DNA of 64,000 bases from Eutreptiella sp. 'Long Island Sound 2002'. Lineage: Eukaryota; Euglenozoa; Euglenophyceae; Eutreptiales; Eutreptiaceae. Below, piece after piece: positions 62,118-64,000 of the stretch. The position numbers and the translations under genes were made by a program. Position 1 is the first letter of the stretch; each line of letters starts with the position of its first letter. Where the stretch lies: contig OZ038382.1 in NCBI GenBank assembly GCA_964036045.1, positions 133,972,442-134,036,441 on the forward strand, in the 5' to 3' direction. Below the pieces are notes generated by a model, which saw nothing but the letters and a program-made list of their open reading frames with translations, was not told where the DNA came from and searched no databases.

Positions 62118-62699
62118 GTGTCTCCCCGTTGAGGTCGTCGATCATGGTCATGTCGACGACCTCAAGGATTTGCCCCAATGGGGGCATGCTTTCCAAACTG
62201 GCTTCATTTCTGTCGATTGGATGGAGAAGCTTGAGGATGAGTATGGGGAACTTAGGTGGGATGCGGGGGTCAATGTTTTTACTGAGGATTGGCCCGCCGA
62301 GACTCGTGCAGGGGACAGTGACACCCGCCGCACGGTCCACCGGAGGGGGGTGCAATGTACAGTTTTGCAAGGGAGGTCCTTATACCCCACTTGGAGACTC
62401 ATTTGGGTTGGAAGTGTCCGGTCGTGAATGTTACCACCTTTATTGTGGTGAAGGCCGGTACAGTGGATGTGGAAAAAAACAGTGTTGGCACCGTGACATT
62501 AACCTCAGCTATGTTACCGGTCCGGATTAACACCATGTTATTTGCTTGTTCCCGATGTTCAGCCCCACACCCGATGATGGTTGTAACTACGAAGCCAAGA
62601 GATTCGCCAACTTGCTTCGGAATGCAGCCAAATAATGGCGGGTGTCTATTATGTTGTTACACTGGCTACCTAGGGATCTTTTCCTCCTTTTTGGTGTAA
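62118..62699 (+). pseudogene. hypothetical protein fragment with cysteine pairs
   Basis: The path runs through V-V-D-H-G-H-V-D-D-L-K-D-L-P-Q-W-G, W-M-E-K-L-E-D-E-Y-G-E-L (62170-62300), then in another frame H-L-G-W-K-C-P-V-V-N-V-T-T and L-F-A-C-S-R-C-S-A, G-G-C-L-L-C-C (62355-62699). Frame changes could be introns or decay. It lies between 61501-61833 and the zinc-rich ORF at 63216. Confidence 0.35.
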
Positions 62700-62774
62700 A
62701 TGGAAACTTTTTACCAGGAAAACCCCCGGGTTTCATGCCCCTCTCGTGCTGAAAACACTCCTACGCGGTAAAAA

Positions 62775-63070
62775 AGTCCCAAAGTTGGCTTCCCAGGCCT
62801 TGGCTCGCGCAAATTCGCAAGTAGGCGCGCGCCAAGTCCGGAGTTGGCGCGCCAAAACTGTCAAGTTGGCGCGCGCCAAGTGTCCCCCCACCGATCCAAC
62901 CAAACAGACACGAAGAATGGGGCAGTATGCGCGCGCGACAACCGGACTTGGCGCGCGCCAACTTGACAGTTGGCGCGCGCCAAGTCCGGAGTTTGGCGCG
63001 CCAACTCCGGACTTTTGGCGCGCCAACTTGCGACTTGGCGCGCCAACTTGTGAAAAAACTTTGACTTGCC
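62775..63070. repeat. array of eight GGCGCGCC-centred palindromes in mirror arms
   Basis: TTGGCGCG[CG]CAA-type palindromes lie at about 62823, 62844 and 62866, then at 62949, 62970, 62993, 63015 and 63036, spaced 21-23 bp within each arm. The linkers (AAGTCCGGAGT, AACTGTCAAGT and their complements) make the two arms an inverted repeat about a centre near 62908. Confidence 0.9.
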
Positions 63071-63215
63071 TTCCAAAAAGTTGGCTTCGACCCAAAAAAC
63101 CCACATATTGCAACATAACAACAAAGCAACGCAACCATAAGCTGTAAAATATGGATAGTTCCTCACGTTTCATGCACAAGGCGTAGCAACAACACACTGC
63201 ACAAGTACAAGCAAG

Positions 63216-63728
63216 TTGAATGCTCTCGACATGGAGTTGACCAGGAGTTGGCGAATGTACAGTATCTGGGGTTGGCTTCGTAGTTACAGTTGTGGTGGGG
63301 ATTTCGTGGTTACATCCCACACGGGCCTCCCGGACCCTTGGGTGGTGGCCCCATTGGCCCCATTGGACATCGGGGATGTGTGGTTGGGCAATGCACTTGT
63401 TGTGCATCGAGGAGGTATTTGCCCTTCCACTAACCCCAATCGGCCCCGTGTTTTTGGTTTCATTTCGGTTAGTACCTCAAGGTTCGACTACAACAACACT
63501 CGCCCTGTTGTTGCTCCCCCTTGGGCCAACAAAGCGGCCGCATCCACCCATGGGTCTCAAGGCCCTCATGCCACTTGTGGTGCAGTTGGTTGTGAGGTGT
63601 TGCTAGATGTGAGTGATGATACCACAGCTTTTTGTGTTACATGTGGTAACGTGCCATTGTGTGCTGCCCACAACATGGAGGGGCAGTGCGGTGCCTGTCA
63701 TGCACGAGGGCGCTTGGAATCAAGGTGA
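63216..63728 (+). CDS. zinc-cluster protein (hypothetical)
   Basis: The 170-residue frame has an ATG at 63216. Its C-terminal third has C-G-A-V-G-C, then after 13 residues C-V-T-C-G-N-V-P-L-C-A-A-H and G-Q-C-G-A-C-H, a treble-clef-like C-x4-C...C-x2-C-x5-C-x2-H...C-x2-C set suggesting two bound zinc ions. The stop lies in AATCAAGGTGAGAC, a strong 5' splice-site match, so the gene may be spliced rather than end here. The N-terminal part has V-V-A-P-L-A-P-L-D-I-G-D-V-W-L-G. The family is unrecognised. Confidence 0.45.
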   Translation: MNALDMELTRSWRMYSIWGWLRSYSCGGDFVVTSHTGLPDPWVVAPLAPLDIGDVWLGNALVVHRGGICPSTNPNRPRVFGFISVSTSRFDYNNTRPVVAPPWANKAAASTHGSQGPHATCGAVGCEVLLDVSDDTTAFCVTCGNVPLCAAHNMEGQCGACHARGRLESR

Positions 63729-63732
63729 GACA

Positions 63733-64000
63733 ATGAAGCAACACATTGGTGTTGTGTGGGGTCGCTATCCGGTCCCATTGCAGTTCTTTATGCCCGTTGA
63801 TGGGGCTACTTTTTTTGCAATTCATGAAAATTTGAGCCCCTGCCCCCTTCGTGTTGATGTTGAGGGTCACCCTTCATCTGAGGAGTGCCCATTGCGGCAA
63901 ATGCATGCTAACCCCTTGCCTTCTGTGGGCTCTGATAGGACTTTCCTTGCTTGTCCCCCCGGTTCATTGGTGGTTTCGCTGTGTTTGATTGCTGGTGTTG
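63733..64000 (+). CDS. hypothetical protein, runs off the right edge
   Basis: An ATG at 63733 opens a frame with no stop before 64000 (89 codons): V-V-W-G-R-Y-P-V-P-L-Q-F-F-M-P, F-F-A-I-H-E-N-L, L-R-V-D-V-E-G-H, F-L-A-C-P-P-G-S. It begins five bases after the stop of the zinc-cluster frame, in a different phase. It may be the next exon or the next cistron-like frame of the same gene. No family is recognised. Confidence 0.4.
   Translation, partial: MKQHIGVVWGRYPVPLQFFMPVDGATFFAIHENLSPCPLRVDVEGHPSSEECPLRQMHANPLPSVGSDRTFLACPPGSLVVSLCLIAGV

Noticed and set aside
62775-63070. CRISPR array
   Set aside because: The repeats are palindromes with near-constant linkers arranged in mirror arms; there are no unique spacers or cas genes, and the genome is eukaryotic.

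Overview
The window is nuclear eukaryotic DNA made almost entirely of transposable elements nested inside one another. No bacterial operon, ribosome-binding-site pattern, rRNA or functional tRNA gene is visible. Three element families dominate: endonuclease-type non-LTR retrotransposons (LINEs), Ty3/Gypsy elements (one with chromodomain), and TIR-bounded DNA elements, plus a tRNA-headed SINE-like sequence. The composition is mosaic: very GC-rich with long G runs at about 9.4-22 kb, and balanced to AT-rich elsewhere. The Gypsy polyproteins, with a methyltransferase-like block between protease and reverse transcriptase, resemble retroelement ORFs I associate with large-genome microalgae. A prasinophyte green alga is my first guess and a dinoflagellate the alternative. 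This is recollection, not a search result.

Layout. 1-12.7 kb: two LINE 3' ends with (TCAAACC)n tails lie tail to tail (1-687 and 11977-12671). Between them is degenerate LINE-like sequence interrupted by a ~7.9-kb element (about 1448-9395) with TTCGAA-rich blocks at both ends and inside. That element encodes a broken transposase-like protein on the minus strand and is itself split by a ~3.9-kb retroposed insert (4722-8593) flanked by a 14-bp target duplication. 12.7-22 kb: GC-rich minus-strand LINE-related ORF remnants, a ~0.6-kb tandem array, a 1.3-kb inverted-repeat element (15461-16796), and a ~890-bp zinc-finger-coding segment present twice (11069-11968 and 20849-21743). 22-37 kb: a minus-strand LINE (endonuclease, RT, RNase H) is cut inside its RT domain by a nearly complete Ty3/Gypsy element (25195-35427) with LTRs, PBS, PPT and a 5-bp target duplication. 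37.7-38.6 kb: a decayed Gypsy RT.

39.2-56.6 kb: a second Gypsy element on the plus strand (gag, protease, methyltransferase-like block, RT, RNase H) broken by five insertions. For three of them (45449-47154, 47402-49494, 55621-56479) removing the insert plus one target-site copy rejoins the reading frame exactly. The insertion at about 49.6-54.1 kb carries a second, diverged copy of the transposase family seen at 1.4-9.4 kb. A truncated relative of the 22-37 kb LINE follows at 56.57-57.94 kb. 58-64 kb holds several palindrome arrays, a TIR element (60143-61301) and cysteine-rich ORFs running off the right edge.

The most noteworthy signals are the two copies of one unnamed transposase-like family, the layered insertions that can be ordered in time from frame restoration, the methyltransferase-like block in both Gypsy elements, a double-chromodomain ORF inside a TIR element, and several unrelated families of 16-bp palindromes inside or beside mobile elements.
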